Below the pieces are notes generated by a model. The model was not told where the DNA came from, ran no database searches, and saw nothing but the letters and a program-made list of their open reading frames with translations. Position numbers and translations under genes: made by a program. From Mesorhizobium sp. M2E.F.Ca.ET.219.01.1.1 (lineage in GTDB: Bacteria > Pseudomonadota > Alphaproteobacteria > Rhizobiales > Rhizobiaceae), in the NCBI RefSeq assembly GCF_004016445.2, contig NZ_SADT02000006.1, positions 62,001-126,000 on the forward strand: DNA of 64,000 nt. The letters are read 5' to 3'. Within the stretch, counting starts at the first letter, position 1, and each line of letters begins with the position of its first letter. Positions 32,897 to 43,590 of the stretch are shown in pieces.

Positions 32897-33257
32897 GATT
32901 TCCCCCCAATAGCGCAATTTTCCGGGCCATAGATATCCTGCCGGTCTCGCCGAAATCAATCGCAGATTGCACCCGGCAGGCGATTTGCACCGTAAAATAC
33001 TTTCGTGAATCGCGTTGGTGCGTTTGACCGTTTCAGCGAAAACGACGAAACGTCCTATCTCTTTGTTTTTTTGCGGATTCCGGACGAATGATAACGCGCC
33101 TCGAGCGGTGTATCCGTCAAGTTGGCGCAACACGAAAGAAATAAAAAAGCTCGCCAAGGATCAATCTCTGGCGCCAGGAATTATTTGGCTGAGGGGTCAT
33201 GACACGAAGCCGATTGGTGGCGACAGACATTTCCGAAGATCAAAGCAGGAGAGCAGA
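32897..33257. other. 361-bp intergenic region, somewhat AT-rich
   Basis: No gene is visible here. The region separates divergent genes and is lower in GC than the window average. CCTGCCGG (about 32937-32944) is inverted at about 32974-32981, which could be a protein site or RNA stem for either promoter. Nothing else stands out. Confidence 0.4.
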
Positions 33258-33566
33258 ATGACAAAGTTCGCGCTGTACGTTCCGCTGGAAGCAAAGCCCG
33301 GCAAGGAGAAGGAGGTTGCGGACTTCCTGCAGTCGGCGGTTCCTTTGGTGAACGCCGAACCCGGAACGATCTCATGGTATGCGATCCAGGAAGGACCTTC
33401 CTCTTTCGCAATATTCGACACATTCGACGACGAAGCGGGACGCGATGCGCATCTTAACGGCAAGGTCGCTGCGGCGTTGATGGAGAAGATCAACGCAGGC
33501 GATCTGTTCGCCAAGACACCGGAAATCCATAAATTGGGTATCATCGCGGACAAATCGGCCAAGTGA
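33258..33566 (+). CDS. Antibiotic biosynthesis monooxygenase (ABM/YgiN-like) family protein
   Basis: A 102-aa ferredoxin-like dimeric barrel: FALYVPLEAKPGKEKEVADF at the N-terminus, PGTISWYAIQEGPSSFAIFD in the middle and DAHLNGKVAAALMEKI towards the end match the ABM family. Members include quinol monooxygenases and haem degraders; the actual substrate is not evident. The start is ATG 33258 after AGGAGAG. It stands alone. Confidence 0.8.
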   Translation: MTKFALYVPLEAKPGKEKEVADFLQSAVPLVNAEPGTISWYAIQEGPSSFAIFDTFDDEAGRDAHLNGKVAAALMEKINAGDLFAKTPEIHKLGIIADKSAK

Positions 33567-33726
33567 AGGGTGCGGCCATCTCTCCGGTAGCGACCGCGTG
33601 GTTAGCGCTCCCGCACCACGACATTCTGGTCACCCCGACGCGTCATTTCGCAGCGATGCGGCAATCCAGCGGCATTTGACGCCAAGCGGAGCGGTCGAAG
33701 GCCCGTCTGATCTATGGGTTCACGGC

Positions 33727-34647
33727 CTAGTTCACGCCCTTCGGCACGTTCTCGGGCGGCACCACGGTTTCCACCACCTTCTGGCGATGGAAGATGAAGA
33801 TGCCGGCAAGCACGACGATCGCCGAGCCGAACAGAATGCGCGGGCTCGGCACATCGCCGAAGAAAACCAGGCCAAAGACGATGGCCCACAGAAGCAGGCT
33901 GTAATGGAGCGGCGCCAGCGTCGAGGCCGGCGCCAGCTTCAGCGCCCTGGTGATCATCAGATGCGCGGCGCAGGAGACGACGCCGAGCAGGAGCATGGCG
34001 CCGAAATCGAGCGCCGACGGCGCGCTCCAGGCGCCGATGGTGAGCAGGCCGCCGACAATCAGCGTGCCGATGGTCTGCCAGGTGACCAAAGACGTGTCGC
34101 TGGTGCCGCGCAGGAGACGGCCAAGGATGATGGCGAAGCCGAAGGCGATGCTGCCGACCAGCGCAAAGCCGGAGGACATGGAGAAAGCCGCGGAGGACGG
34201 TTTCAGGATGATGAGCACGCCGCAGAAGCCGACCAGGATCGCCAGCCAGCGCCGCCAGCCGACCTTTTCGCCAAGCAAAAGGTGCGACAACGCCGCAACA
34301 TAGATCGGCCCGGCCATGTAGAAGCTCATCACGTCGGCGAGCGGAAGGTAGACGACCGCGGCGTAGAAAAGCCCGGTGTCGGTGGTGGTGGCCACGACGC
34401 GCAGGACCTGCAAGAGCGGCCGGTCAATGTGGAAGAGCTTCCCCGTGCCCTGGTTGGCGATCATCGGGCCGAGCACGATGAAGGCGCCGATCGAGCGGAT
34501 CAGCACCACCTGTCCGACCGAGAAGGAAGCGACCAGCCATTTGCCCATCGCATCGTTCAGCGCGAACATGAAGTCGCCGGCCAGCATCAACAGGATGCCG
34601 GCAAGAAGCATGTTTTTGACCGTGAAATTGCGGGCGAGCGAAGCCAT
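33727..34647 (-). CDS. DMT-superfamily (EamA) transporter
   Basis: A 306-aa membrane protein with about ten hydrophobic helices in two EamA repeats, for example LAGILLMLAGDFMFALNDAM at the start and the second-half SALDFGAMLLLGVVSCAAHL. The family moves metabolites such as amino acids, nucleobases or amines, usually outwards; the substrate is unknown. The start is ATG 34647 after AGGGAGCGG; ATG 34665 is possible. Upstream is palindromic element D. Confidence 0.88.
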   Translation of the reverse strand: MASLARNFTVKNMLLAGILLMLAGDFMFALNDAMGKWLVASFSVGQVVLIRSIGAFIVLGPMIANQGTGKLFHIDRPLLQVLRVVATTTDTGLFYAAVVYLPLADVMSFYMAGPIYVAALSHLLLGEKVGWRRWLAILVGFCGVLIILKPSSAAFSMSSGFALVGSIAFGFAIILGRLLRGTSDTSLVTWQTIGTLIVGGLLTIGAWSAPSALDFGAMLLLGVVSCAAHLMITRALKLAPASTLAPLHYSLLLWAIVFGLVFFGDVPSPRILFGSAIVVLAGIFIFHRQKVVETVVPPENVPKGVN

Positions 34648-34788
34648 GCCGCTCCCTAGCCGCAAGCGGCCGGTTTGACGAGGGAAATTCAGCCGATCGG
34701 TGAGACCAGCACCGGGAATCGACTGGCTCTAGTGGCACTGCACAAAGGCGTTGAGACGAAGCGGAAACTTTGAGAGGCAGGCGGGACA

Positions 34789-34947
34789 GCGCCCCCCTCT
34801 GTCCTGCCGGACATCTCCCCCACTTGGGGGGAGATCAGCCGTCACGCCGACTTTCGCCAATCGCCAACGTCGCAGGATTGAGCGGGGCGCCAAAGCTGCC
34901 AATCTCCCCCCTTGTGGGGGAGATGTCCGGCAGGACAGAGGGGGCGC
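34789..34947. repeat. MITE-like palindromic element D, 159 bp
   Basis: The two ends (about 34789-34834 and 34900-34947) are nearly identical inverted copies: GCGCCCCC, CTCTGTCCTGCCGGACATCT and CCCCCAC, with one extra C in the left arm. Each arm also folds on itself (CTCCCCC with GGGGGAG). The central 65 bp is unique. It lies in the 392-bp gap between the DMT transporter and the cytosine-deaminase-family gene; apart from this element I see nothing there. Confidence 0.75.
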
Positions 34948-35039
34948 GAAGGAACGCTGCGATCCGCACTGTCGCGCCGCATCTTCGACCATGTCGCGGC
35001 TTTACGCGTCACTTCGTAACCCGCTCCACGCCCGACAAA

Positions 35040-36320
35040 CTATGCCGTCTGGTGCCGCCGGTTCACCTGCGCCGGTCGCCCCGCAATCGACAGCCGCGTC
35101 TCCTGCCTGGTCCGCTCGGCGACGACCTTGCCCCTGGCGATGACGCAGAGGCGTTCGGGGCGAAGGCGCACCGCCTCGATCGCATTGCCGGCGTCGAGCA
35201 CGACAAGGCTGGCGCGCTTGCCGACGGCGAGGCCGAGATGATCGAGACCCATGATGGCGGCGTTGACGTTGGTGACCATGTCGAAGCAGCGCGCCATATC
35301 GGCCGGGCTCGACATCTGCGCGACATGCAGGCCCATGAAGGCGACGTCGAGCATGTCGGCCGTGCCCAGCGAATACCAGGGGTCGAGCACGCAATCCTGG
35401 CCCCAGCCGACGCGGATGCCGAGCGCCAGCATCTCCTTCACCCGGGTCAGGCCGCGCCGCTTCGGGAAAGTGTCATGGCGCCCCTGCAGCATGATGTTGA
35501 TCAGCGGGTTGGGGATGGCCGAGACTCCGGCCTCGGCGATGAGCGGCAACAGCTTCGAGACGTAGTAATTGTCCATCGAATGCATGGAGGTGAGGTGGGA
35601 GCCGGCCACCCTGCCCTGCAGGCCGAGACGCTGCGTTTCATAAGCGAGTTGCTCGATATGGCGCGACAGCGGATCGTCGGTCTCGTCGCAGTGCATGTCG
35701 ACCATCAGGCCGCGCTTGGCGGCGATCTCGCAAAGCTCCGTCACCGAGCGGGTGCCGTCGGCCATGGTGCGCTCGAAATGCGGAATGCCGCCGACGATGT
35801 CGACGCCCATATCGAGCGCCCGGACGGTGTTCTTGAGCGCCGTCGGCGAGCGATAGAGGCCGTCTTGCGGAAACGCCACCAGTTGCAGGTCGATATAGGG
35901 CGCGACGGTTTTCTTGACGTCGAGCAGGGCTTCCACCGCGAGCAGTCGGTCGTCGCAGACATCGACATGGCTGCGGATGGCGAGCAGGCCCATCGACACG
36001 GCCCAGTCGCAATAGGCGAGCGCGCGCTCGCGCACGGCCTCATGCGTCAGCAGCGGCTTCAGCTCGCCCCAAAGCGCGATGCCCTCGAGCAGCGTGCCAG
36101 ACGCGTTGATGCGCGGAATGCCGTAGGACAGGGTGGCGTCCATGTGGAAATGCGGATCGACGAAGGGCGGCGAAACAAGGTTGCCGCGCGCGTCGATCTC
36201 TGTCGGCGCCGACCCTGTCAGCTTCTGCTCGATCGCGCGGATGGTTTCGCCGGCAATGCCGATATCGGCAACCCTGCCGTCCGGCAGCATGCCGCCGCGC
36301 ACGATGAGGTCGAAATCCAT
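35040..36320 (-). CDS. Cytosine deaminase-family amidohydrolase (CodA/AtzC-like)
   Basis: A 426-aa metal-dependent amidohydrolase closely resembling E. coli CodA in length and pattern. The metal histidines are H57 and H59 (PFVDPHFHMD); other matches are AFPQDG, MHCDETDD, TSMHSMDNYY and RHDTFPKRRG. CodA deaminates cytosine to uracil. In E. coli the late metal site reads GHDDVFD; here it is GQDCVLD (307-313). The metal-binding aspartate D309 is kept, but the next residue, which contacts the substrate in CodA, is C310 and the preceding histidine is Gln. Substrate may therefore differ (another amino-heterocycle). The start is ATG 36320. It is divergent from the ABC exporter. Confidence 0.85.
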   Translation of the reverse strand: MDFDLIVRGGMLPDGRVADIGIAGETIRAIEQKLTGSAPTEIDARGNLVSPPFVDPHFHMDATLSYGIPRINASGTLLEGIALWGELKPLLTHEAVRERALAYCDWAVSMGLLAIRSHVDVCDDRLLAVEALLDVKKTVAPYIDLQLVAFPQDGLYRSPTALKNTVRALDMGVDIVGGIPHFERTMADGTRSVTELCEIAAKRGLMVDMHCDETDDPLSRHIEQLAYETQRLGLQGRVAGSHLTSMHSMDNYYVSKLLPLIAEAGVSAIPNPLINIMLQGRHDTFPKRRGLTRVKEMLALGIRVGWGQDCVLDPWYSLGTADMLDVAFMGLHVAQMSSPADMARCFDMVTNVNAAIMGLDHLGLAVGKRASLVVLDAGNAIEAVRLRPERLCVIARGKVVAERTRQETRLSIAGRPAQVNRRHQTA

Positions 36321-36451
36321 CTGTCGTCACCCCTCTCAAGACCTGGCGATCATCGTGGCCGAAGAGACAGCCTCGCGCAGCCTTTTCTTTGCCCGGCAGC
36401 CGAAAGGTTCCATCGTGCCGCAACTCGCTCTATAAGCCGCCTCGCGCCCTC

Positions 36452-38251
<1,800 letters not shown>

Positions 38252-38258
38252 GCCTTTA

Positions 38259-38355
38259 CCCTCCCCCTTGTGGGGAGGGTCGCTGCAAAGCAGCGGGGAG
38301 GAGGCGGCGCCGCCCCCCCCGGACCTTCGGTCCGACCTTCCCACAAGGGGGAGGT
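38259..38355. repeat. Intergenic palindromic element E
   Basis: The left hairpin (38259-38279, CCCTCCCC-cttgt-GGGGAGGG) is repeated inverted at about 38335-38355 (CCTTCCCACAAGGGGGAGG). Inside are GCTGC/GCAGC and a GGACC-ttc-GGTCC hairpin. It lies between the convergent ABC exporter and ilvD genes and could end both transcripts. Confidence 0.6.
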
Positions 38356-38372
38356 AGGGGTCGCAGCTTGCC

Positions 38373-40217
38373 CTACTCCGGCACTTTCCGCACCGCGCCC
38401 TTGTCGGCGCTGGTGGCGAAGGCGGCGTAGGCGCGCAGCGCCGTCGTCACTTTCCGCTTGCGCTTCTCGGCCGGCTTCCAGGCGTCGGCGCCCTTGGCCT
38501 TCATCGCCGCGCGGCGCGCGTCGAGCTCGGCATCGCTGATGGCAAGCCGGATCGTGCGGTTGGGGATGTCGATCTCGATCGTGTCGCCTTCCTGGACCAG
38601 GCCGATCGCGCCCCCTTCGGCGGCTTCCGGCGAGACATGGCCGATCGACAGGCCGGACGTGCCGCCGGAGAAGCGGCCGTCGGTGATCAGCGCGCAGGCT
38701 TTGCCGAGCCCTTTCGACTTCAGATAGCTGGTCGGATAGAGCATCTCCTGCATGCCAGGGCCGCCGCGCGGCCCCTCATAGCGGATGACGACGATGTCGC
38801 CGGCCTTGATCTCGTTGCCGAGGATCGCCTTGACGGAAGCGTCCTGGCTTTCGAAGACGCGGGCCGGGCCGGTGAATTTCAGGATCGACTCGTCGACGCC
38901 GGCGGTCTTCACGATACAGCCGTCGAGCGCCAGATTGCCCTTGAGCACGGCAAGGCCGCCATCCTTCGAGAACGGCGTCTTGGCCGAGCGGATCACGCCC
39001 GTTTCGCGGTTCGTGTCGAGCTCGTCCCAGCGGCGGTCCTGGCTGAAGGCAACCTGGGTCGGCACCCCGCCGGGAGCGGCGCGGAAGAAGTCGCGGACAT
39101 TCTCGGCCGAGCTGCGGGCGATGTCCCAATGGTCGAGCGCCTCGCCAAGAGTGGCGGTATGCACCGTCGGCAGGTCGCGGTTGATCAGGCCGGCCTGGTC
39201 GAGCTGGCCGAGGATCGCCATGATGCCGCCGGCGCGGTGGACGTCCTCCATGTGGACGTCGGACTTGGCCGGCGCCACCTTGCAGAGCACCGGCACCTTG
39301 CGCGACAGCCGGTCGATATCCTCCATTGTGAAGTCGACCTCGCCCTCATGGGCGGCGGCAAGGATGTGCAGCACCGTGTTGGTCGAGCCGCCCATGGCGA
39401 TGTCGAGCGCCATGGCATTCTCGAAAGCCATCTTGGAAGCGATGCTGCGCGGCAAGGCGCTTTCGTCGTCCTGCTCGTAGTAGCGCTGGGCGAGATCGAC
39501 GACGAGATGGCCGGCCTCGACGAACAGGCGCTTGCGGTCGGCATGGGTGGCCAGGGTCGAGCCGTTGCCGGGCAGCGAAAGGCCGAGCGCCTCGGTGAGG
39601 CAGTTCATCGAATTGGCGGTGAACATGCCGGAGCACGAGCCGCAGGTCGGGCAGGCCGAGCGCTCGATGACCTTGACGTCCTCGTCGGAGATCTTGTCGT
39701 CGGCGGCAGCGACCATGGCATCGACGAGATCGAGCGCCTGCGCCTTGCCGGCCAGCACCACCTTGCCGGCCTCCATCGGGCCGCCCGAGACGAAGACGGT
39801 CGGGATGTTGAGGCGAAGCGAGGCCATCAGCATGCCGGGGGTGATCTTGTCGCAATTGGAGATGCAGACCATGGCGTCGGCGCAATGCGCGTTGACCATG
39901 TATTCGACCGAGTCGGCGATCAGCTCGCGCGACGGCAGCGAATAGAGCATGCCGTCGTGGCCCATGGCGATGCCGTCGTCGACGGCGATGGTGTTGAACT
40001 CCTTGGCGACGCCGCCGGCCTTCTCGATCTCGCGCGCGACGAGCTGACCGAGATCCTTGAGGTGCACATGTCCGGGCACGAACTGGGTGAAGGAATTGAC
40101 CACGGCGATGATCGGTTTGCCGAAATCACTATCCTTCATGCCGGTGGCGCGCCACAGGCCGCGGGCGCCGGCCATGTTGCGGCCATGGGTAGTGGTGCGG
40201 GAACGATAGGCGGGCAT
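38373..40217 (-). CDS. ilvD: Dihydroxy-acid dehydratase (branched-chain amino acid synthesis)
   Basis: A 614-aa enzyme that converts 2,3-dihydroxy-acids to 2-keto-acids in valine, isoleucine and leucine synthesis. Cluster region cysteines are visible in CISNCDKITPGM (about residues 117-128) and CPTCGSCSGMFTANSMNCL (about 190-210); the N-terminal MPAYRSRTTTHGRNMAGARG is the standard IlvD start. It is a different branch from the sugar-acid dehydratase at 1.4-3.2 kb. The start is ATG 40217. The 248 bp upstream, towards the PhnB-like gene, shows no clear attenuator. Confidence 0.96.
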   Translation of the reverse strand: MPAYRSRTTTHGRNMAGARGLWRATGMKDSDFGKPIIAVVNSFTQFVPGHVHLKDLGQLVAREIEKAGGVAKEFNTIAVDDGIAMGHDGMLYSLPSRELIADSVEYMVNAHCADAMVCISNCDKITPGMLMASLRLNIPTVFVSGGPMEAGKVVLAGKAQALDLVDAMVAAADDKISDEDVKVIERSACPTCGSCSGMFTANSMNCLTEALGLSLPGNGSTLATHADRKRLFVEAGHLVVDLAQRYYEQDDESALPRSIASKMAFENAMALDIAMGGSTNTVLHILAAAHEGEVDFTMEDIDRLSRKVPVLCKVAPAKSDVHMEDVHRAGGIMAILGQLDQAGLINRDLPTVHTATLGEALDHWDIARSSAENVRDFFRAAPGGVPTQVAFSQDRRWDELDTNRETGVIRSAKTPFSKDGGLAVLKGNLALDGCIVKTAGVDESILKFTGPARVFESQDASVKAILGNEIKAGDIVVIRYEGPRGGPGMQEMLYPTSYLKSKGLGKACALITDGRFSGGTSGLSIGHVSPEAAEGGAIGLVQEGDTIEIDIPNRTIRLAISDAELDARRAAMKAKGADAWKPAEKRKRKVTTALRAYAAFATSADKGAVRKVPE

Positions 40218-40465
40218 CGAATTGTCCTTGCTGGCTGGCCGCGCCGATGCGCGGCGGGCGGCTCGAATTTTAGTCGGCAGCGGTTATAGCGGCCATGATC
40301 CGGCCTTGCCACAATTTTGCACTGCGCCAGGAGTCTTCAGGAAAATTTGAAACCGCTGTCGGATCGGGCGCATGCGGGCCGTCCTTGGGCAGACGGCAAG
40401 AGATGGCACCATTCTCGGGGTCAGCCGTTCCAATGTAACAGCAGGAAGCAACCGAGGAGCAGGAC

Positions 40466-40936
40466 ATGCAGAAGATCACCACCTTCCTGTGGTTCGACAC
40501 TCAGGCCGAAGACGCCATGAACCACTACATCTCCATCTTCAAGAATTCGAAGGTGCTGAGCGTGACGCGCTGGCCTGAAGGCCATCCGCAGCAAGGCCAG
40601 GTGCTGGTCGCCTCGTTCGAACTCGACGGCGTTCAGTTCCTGGCACTCAACGGCGGGCCGCAGTACAAGTTCACCGAAGCGATCTCGCTGTCGATCGACT
40701 GCAAGACGCAAGCTGAGGTCGATCATTTCTGGGCCAGGCTTACGGAAGGCGGCGGCGAGCCGGGGCCTTGCGGGTGGCTGAAGGACAAGTTCGGCGTTTC
40801 CTGGCAAGTGGTGCCAGAGCAGCTGCCGCGGTTGCTTCAAGATCCCGACCGGGGCAAGGCCGGACGCGTCATGGACGCCATGATGAAGATGGGCAGGATC
40901 GAGATCGACAAGTTGGAAGCGGCGGCGAAGGGGTGA
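40466..40936 (+). CDS. VOC-family PhnB-like protein
   Basis: A 156-aa protein of the PhnB/3-demethylubiquinone-type VOC family: TTFLWFDTQAEDAMNHYISI at the start, NGGPQYKFTEAISLSIDCKT in the middle and CGWLKDKFGVSWQVVPEQLP. Several members are annotated as methyltransferases, but the fold is a glyoxalase-like one and the true function is unknown. The start is ATG 40466 after GAGGAGCAGG. Its stop overlaps the start of a heptamer palindrome. Confidence 0.85.
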   Translation: MQKITTFLWFDTQAEDAMNHYISIFKNSKVLSVTRWPEGHPQQGQVLVASFELDGVQFLALNGGPQYKFTEAISLSIDCKTQAEVDHFWARLTEGGGEPGPCGWLKDKFGVSWQVVPEQLPRLLQDPDRGKAGRVMDAMMKMGRIEIDKLEAAAKG

Positions 40937-41015
40937 GAAGTAGTGAGTGGTGAGTGGTAAAGCGTTAGCAATCGCTCTTTCCTGAATACTATTCACTATT
41001 CACTATTTACTACTC
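40935..41015. repeat. Heptamer-based inverted repeat, copy 2
   Basis: The left arm (about 40935-40962) has AGTAGTGAGTGGTGAGTGG, and the right arm (about 40985-41015) has tandem ATTCACT units whose complement is TAGTGAA repeated three times. The arms can pair with G-U pairs. It lies between the convergent PhnB-like and prfC genes. Its unit TAGTGAA matches the TAGCGAA unit of the element at 19926-20006 (consensus TAGYGAR). Confidence 0.65.
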
Positions 41016-41027
41016 CATTCACCAGAA

Positions 41028-42620
41028 TCACGCCGCCTTGTCGCGGACCTGATAGTCTTTCACCGCGGTGAAGCGGATCGCTTTCCAGCGCTCGGCCTCG
41101 TAGTTCAGCGAGAAGGCGTGCTGGGCCAGAAACACCGGATCGTTGTCGAGGTCGCGGGCGATGTCGCCGCGATGCGATTCGATGAAACGCTGCACCTCTG
41201 CCTTGTCGTCGGCAGAAATCCAGCGGCAGACCGAGAAGCGCGACATCTCGAAATCCACCGGAAGTGTGTATTCGATGTTGAGCCGTTCCTTCAGGACGTC
41301 GAGCTGCAGCGCGCCGACGACGCCGACGATGGCCGGCGAACCGTCCTCCGGCGAGAAGAGCTGCACCACGCCCTCCTCGGCCATCTGGTGCAGAGCTTCC
41401 TTCAGCTTCTTGGCCTTCATGGCATCGCCGAGGCGCACGCGACGCAGAATTTCGGGGGCGAAGTTCGGCACGCCGCGGAACAGGATCTCCTCGCCCTCGG
41501 TCAGCGTGTCGCCGATGCGCAGCGTGCCGTGGTTGGGGATGCCGACGACGTCGCCGGCAAAAGCCTCGTCGGCGGTGACGCGGGTGCGGGCGAAGAAGAA
41601 TTGCGGCGCAGACAGGCTCATCGGCTTGCCGGTGCGCACCAGCTTGGCCTTCATGCCGCGCTCCAGCTTGCCGGAGCAGACGCGGACGAAAGCGATGCGG
41701 TCGCGATGGTTGGGGTCCATGTTGGCCTGGATCTTGAAGACGAAGGAGGTCATCTTCTCCTCCGTCGCCTCGACCAGACGTTCGTCGGCTTCCTGGGCGC
41801 GCGGCGGCGGTCCATAGGCGCCGAGCGCCTCGATCAGGTCGCGAACACCGTAGTTGCGCAGCGCCGAGCCGAAATAGACGGGCGTCAGATGGCCCTCGCG
41901 GAAGGCATCAACGTCGAGCGGACGGCAGGCCTCCCGCGCGAGTTCCAGTTCCTCGATGAAGTCGTTGCGCTCGTTTTCGGGCAGCAAGCCCGCAACCCGG
42001 TTGGAATCCGGGCCGTTGACCGGCGTGCGCTCCTTCTCGTCGTCGCTGCGGCGCACTGCGTTCTGCGCCAGGTGGTAGGTGCCCGAAAACGTCTTGCCGC
42101 GGCCGATCGGCCAGGTGACTGGAGCGGTGTCCAGCGCCAGTTTCTGCTCGATCTCGTCGAGGATCTCGAACGGATCGCGGCTCTCGCGGTCCATCTTGTT
42201 GACGAAGGTGATGATCGGGATGTCGCGGAGACGGCAGACCTCGAACAGTTTCAGCGTGCGCGGCTCGATGCCCTTGGCGGCGTCGATGACCATGACGGCG
42301 GAGTCGACCGCAGACAGCGTGCGGTAGGTATCGTCGGCGAAATCCTCGTGGCCGGGCGTGTCGAGCAGATTGAAGACATTGTCGTCATATTCGAAGGTCA
42401 TCACCGAGGTGACGACCGAGATGCCGCGCTCGCGCTCGATCTTCATCCAATCCGACCGCGTCTGGATGCGGTCCTTCTTGGCCTTGACCTCGCCGGCAAG
42501 CTGGATGGCGCCGCCGAACAGCAGCAGCTTTTCGGTGAGCGTGGTCTTGCCGGCGTCCGGGTGCGCGATGATCGCGAAGGTGCGGCGGCGCGATACCGCC
42601 TGTTCGATGTCTTCTGCCAA
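41028..42620 (-). CDS. prfC: Peptide chain release factor 3
   Basis: A 530-aa GTPase that removes RF1/RF2 from the ribosome after termination. G1 is AHPDAGKTTLTEKLLLFGGA (about residues 18-37), G2/G3 regions include RGISVVTSVMTFEYDD and DTPGHEDFADDT, and G4 is FVNKMDRE. The C-terminal part has QLDVLKERLNIEYTLPVDFE. The chosen start is TTG 42620, giving the usual AEDIEQAVSRRRTFAIIAHP N-terminus after AGGA; the frame is open to 42722 but the added residues are not family-like. It ends next to the heptamer palindrome. Confidence 0.95.
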   Translation of the reverse strand: MAEDIEQAVSRRRTFAIIAHPDAGKTTLTEKLLLFGGAIQLAGEVKAKKDRIQTRSDWMKIERERGISVVTSVMTFEYDDNVFNLLDTPGHEDFADDTYRTLSAVDSAVMVIDAAKGIEPRTLKLFEVCRLRDIPIITFVNKMDRESRDPFEILDEIEQKLALDTAPVTWPIGRGKTFSGTYHLAQNAVRRSDDEKERTPVNGPDSNRVAGLLPENERNDFIEELELAREACRPLDVDAFREGHLTPVYFGSALRNYGVRDLIEALGAYGPPPRAQEADERLVEATEEKMTSFVFKIQANMDPNHRDRIAFVRVCSGKLERGMKAKLVRTGKPMSLSAPQFFFARTRVTADEAFAGDVVGIPNHGTLRIGDTLTEGEEILFRGVPNFAPEILRRVRLGDAMKAKKLKEALHQMAEEGVVQLFSPEDGSPAIVGVVGALQLDVLKERLNIEYTLPVDFEMSRFSVCRWISADDKAEVQRFIESHRGDIARDLDNDPVFLAQHAFSLNYEAERWKAIRFTAVKDYQVRDKAA

Positions 42621-42740
42621 TTTGATGGAATCCTGTCTGTGGCGCGGGCTTCTAGCAGCGCTTACCCAGCATGTCGACAGTTTCAGGCAGATCGGCTCGC
42701 CGGGAGGCGTGTTCGCCGCCATGGCGGGGCCTGCTCATAG

Positions 42741-42977
42741 TCAGGCCTCGCCATGTTCCCTGCGGCCGTACTTGGTGATCCAACGTATTTCAGAGCGCCC
42801 GACGCCGATGTCGTGCAGCAGGTAGTCAGGCAATTCGTCCAGTCTGGCCCGGTCCCTGCGAATACGCACGATGCGCGCGAGGGCATGTCCCGTGGCACGA
42901 GATATCGCAACGACGGCCGCGAAGAAGCGGCTGAGCGCGGACCGGTCGGCGACGAGTTCCTGCCCAAAGATGGTCAT
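42741..42977 (-). CDS. DUF1127 (YjiS-like) small protein
   Basis: A 78-aa basic protein whose C-terminal part, DRARLDELPDYLLHDIGVGR followed by SEIRW, is the DUF1127 signature. DUF1127 proteins in alphaproteobacteria act in RNA turnover and in phosphate or carbon balance, but this one's role is unknown. The start is ATG 42977 with AAGGAG upstream. It is preceded on the same strand by the DUF4242 gene, with a strong hairpin between them. Confidence 0.88.
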   Translation of the reverse strand: MTIFGQELVADRSALSRFFAAVVAISRATGHALARIVRIRRDRARLDELPDYLLHDIGVGRSEIRWITKYGRREHGEA

Positions 42978-43005
42978 GGTCGTGTCTCCTTGTTTGAGCG
43001 ATGAA

Positions 43006-43034
43006 TTCGGGAGGGCACCGATGGCCCTCCCGAA
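43006..43034 (-). terminator. 11-bp stem-loop between DUF4242 and DUF1127 genes
   Basis: TTCGGGAGGGC (43006-43016) pairs perfectly with GCCCTCCCGAA (43024-43034). There is no U tract on either strand, so it may be a weak terminator or an RNA end-stabiliser after the DUF4242 message. Confidence 0.45.
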
Positions 43035-43104
43035 GGCTTCTTGAAGAGATCAGGACCGGTCGCGCTTGCAGCTCAGATGCCGCAAAGCTTCACGGTCCGC
43101 GCGG

Positions 43105-43386
43105 TCAGGCGGCGGCGTAAGCCGTCGTCGGATCGAACAGGCGCTTCACCTCGGTGACCTTGGTCGCCGGGAAGCCGCTCATCTTGGCGTGGCGCTGGAT
43201 GATCGCCTCGTCCTTGGCGAGGTAGACGCAGAACGTCTTGTCGTCCGTCACAAAGGATTCCACCCACTGAATGTCCGGACCGAGTTCGGCCAGAACGGCA
43301 TTCGAGGCCTTGGAGGCGTCGCGAAGCTGCGCGCGCTCGAAGGTGCCGACCTTGGGAATATCGCGCTCGATGATGTACTTCTGCAT
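43105..43386 (-). CDS. DUF4242 domain protein
   Basis: A 93-aa protein matching DUF4242 (SCO4226-like, nickel-binding in Streptomyces): MQKYIIERDIPKVGTF at the start, WVESFVTDDKTFCVYLAKDE in the middle and ATKVTEVKRLFDPTTA at the end. Function here is unknown. The start is ATG 43386 with GGAGATTGC upstream. It is divergent from the winged-helix regulator; a 34-bp motif between them also occurs upstream of the amidotransferase gene at 47.4 kb. Confidence 0.85.
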   Translation of the reverse strand: MQKYIIERDIPKVGTFERAQLRDASKASNAVLAELGPDIQWVESFVTDDKTFCVYLAKDEAIIQRHAKMSGFPATKVTEVKRLFDPTTAYAAA

Positions 43387-43526
43387 TTTGCAATCTCCTT
43401 GATCTGAGGTTCAAATGCCGCCGGGCACTCGATCAGATCGGTGCCGGTGGCATCCCTGGGGCGGCTGAGGTAAACTCTCGCTTGGCCCGCCAGGCAGACG
43501 GAGAATTACGGGACAGGCGGCCGACA

Positions 43527-43560
43527 GTCCTTACGCCGGCCTTATCTTCTTCTGATCCTT
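43527..43560. promoter_or_regulatory. 34-bp shared upstream motif, copy 1
   Basis: GTCCTTACGC, then 15 variable bases around CTTAT, then CTGATCCTT. The same 34-bp pattern is at 47484-47517, with 28 of 34 bases identical. On the minus strand it carries TAAGG repeated with 11-bp spacing, the kind of direct repeat bound by OmpR-type winged helices. It lies 140 bp before the DUF4242 start and 30 bp before the regulator start. Confidence 0.5.
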
Positions 43561-43590
43561 TGCCCATTGTCGTTATGGGGGTTGCTGCCG

